This document shows, one piece after another, positions 63,750-64,000 of a stretch of DNA of 64,000 nt. A model generated the notes under the pieces. The model did no database searches and was not told the origin of the DNA. It saw only the letters and a list, made by a program, of their open reading frames with translations. Both the position numbers and the translations under genes were made by a program. The stretch comes from CBDATB01 sp965199745 (GTDB lineage Bacteria; Bacteroidota; Bacteroidia; Cytophagales; Flammeovirgaceae). The stretch is from the NCBI GenBank assembly GCA_965199745.1, contig CBDATB010000005.1:1-64000 (forward strand), written 5' to 3'. Positions within the stretch are counted from its first letter, which is position 1; each line of letters begins with the position of its first letter.

Positions 63750-64000
63750 TTAATATAGTTCTCTTTCTAATATTTCTTCTTTTCTACTTTTTCCACTGTC
63801 TACTACTTTTTGATTTTTATTTATTTGTTGCTCTAATTCCTCTATTTTTTGTAGTAGGGATTTTTGGTTTTTTATAATAGGAAATTTGAAAGATAAATTT
63901 TTTATTCTATCCGTAGATGCTCTGTAAGTTCTTGAAAAATTTTTCTCAATTCCTATTTTATTTAAAATCCAAGCTAAAAATTTAGCTTCTACTCTATCTA
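63750..64000 (-). CDS. RM specificity polypeptide, C-terminal end (partial)
   Basis: An 83-codon frame open to the right edge, so its start is outside the window. It reads EAKFLAWILNKIGIEKNFSR, TYRASTDRIKNLSFKFPI, then the coiled-coil end QKIEELEQQINKNQKVVDSG and KSRKEEILEREL. The pattern of a target-recognition end followed by a conserved helix and short coiled coil is that of type I HsdS subunits or of type IIG/BcgI-like fused proteins. It converges on lipB with 62 bp between. The plus-strand AT-rich ORF over the same place is a shadow. Confidence 0.7.
   Translation of the reverse strand, partial: DRVEAKFLAWILNKIGIEKNFSRTYRASTDRIKNLSFKFPIIKNQKSLLQKIEELEQQINKNQKVVDSGKSRKEEILERELY

Noticed and set aside
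63650..63877. 75-codon hydrophobic plus-strand ORF
   Set aside because: AT-rich shadow rich in Phe/Leu; the real coding frame here is the RM specificity end on the minus strand.
1..64000. CRISPR arrays, prophage genes, integrase or complete IS
   Set aside because: No regularly spaced short repeats, no phage structural or integrase genes and no intact transposase were found.

Overview
The window reads as chromosomal DNA of a low-GC member of the Bacteroidota. The signs are two type IX secretion (T9SS) core genes (porU, porV), large surface proteins with T9SS C-terminal sorting domains, an ECF sigma/FecR pair, repeated TAnnTTTG promoter elements of the Bacteroidota type, and few clear Shine-Dalgarno sequences. 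The genus cannot be fixed from the sequence alone.

Layout. 0-9.2 kb: the end of dapD, then minus-strand housekeeping genes (hemL, a methyltransferase/glycosyltransferase pair, hflX, a YceI protein) and a three-gene unit of a lipoprotein, eboA and eboB. 9.2-14.2 kb: a decayed restriction-modification (RM) gene, pheS, purH and an IS1595-type transposase scrap. 14.2-20.5 kb: nspC, then two tandem beta-helix exported proteins and a large T9SS cargo protein. 20.5-28.6 kb: a tandem duplication carrying two single-chain type IIG RM genes and two copies of a trehalase gene, one intact and one broken. 28.7-38.3 kb: recQ, an adhesin-like GIN-domain protein, a leucine-rich-repeat protein, sufD, a J-domain protein and a PspA homologue. 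38.5-45.4 kb: a 2,250-codon modular surface protein whose 5' end holds a run of 23 G. 45.5-53.2 kb: a structured non-coding stretch, an oxidoreductase, an esterase lipoprotein, carA, a Na/Pi cotransporter and the FecR/ECF-sigma pair. 53.4-64 kb: a Ser/Arg-rich lipoprotein, porU, porV, tRNA-Pro and tRNA-Arg split by a long perfect hairpin, pdxJ, a transglutaminase-like/YbjN/PspA operon, lipB and the C-terminal end of another RM specificity polypeptide.

How it fits together. Three themes stand out on a housekeeping background. First, surface biology: porU and porV serve the T9SS that would export the 906-residue and the giant cargo proteins. Second, DNA restriction and its turnover: one dead system, one duplicated system whose copies differ in the nuclease region and the putative target-recognition region, and one system cut by the right edge. 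Third, variable expression: the homopolymeric tract ahead of the giant surface protein puts its only good ATG out of frame in this sequence, which is what an OFF state of a slipped-strand phase-variable gene would look like.
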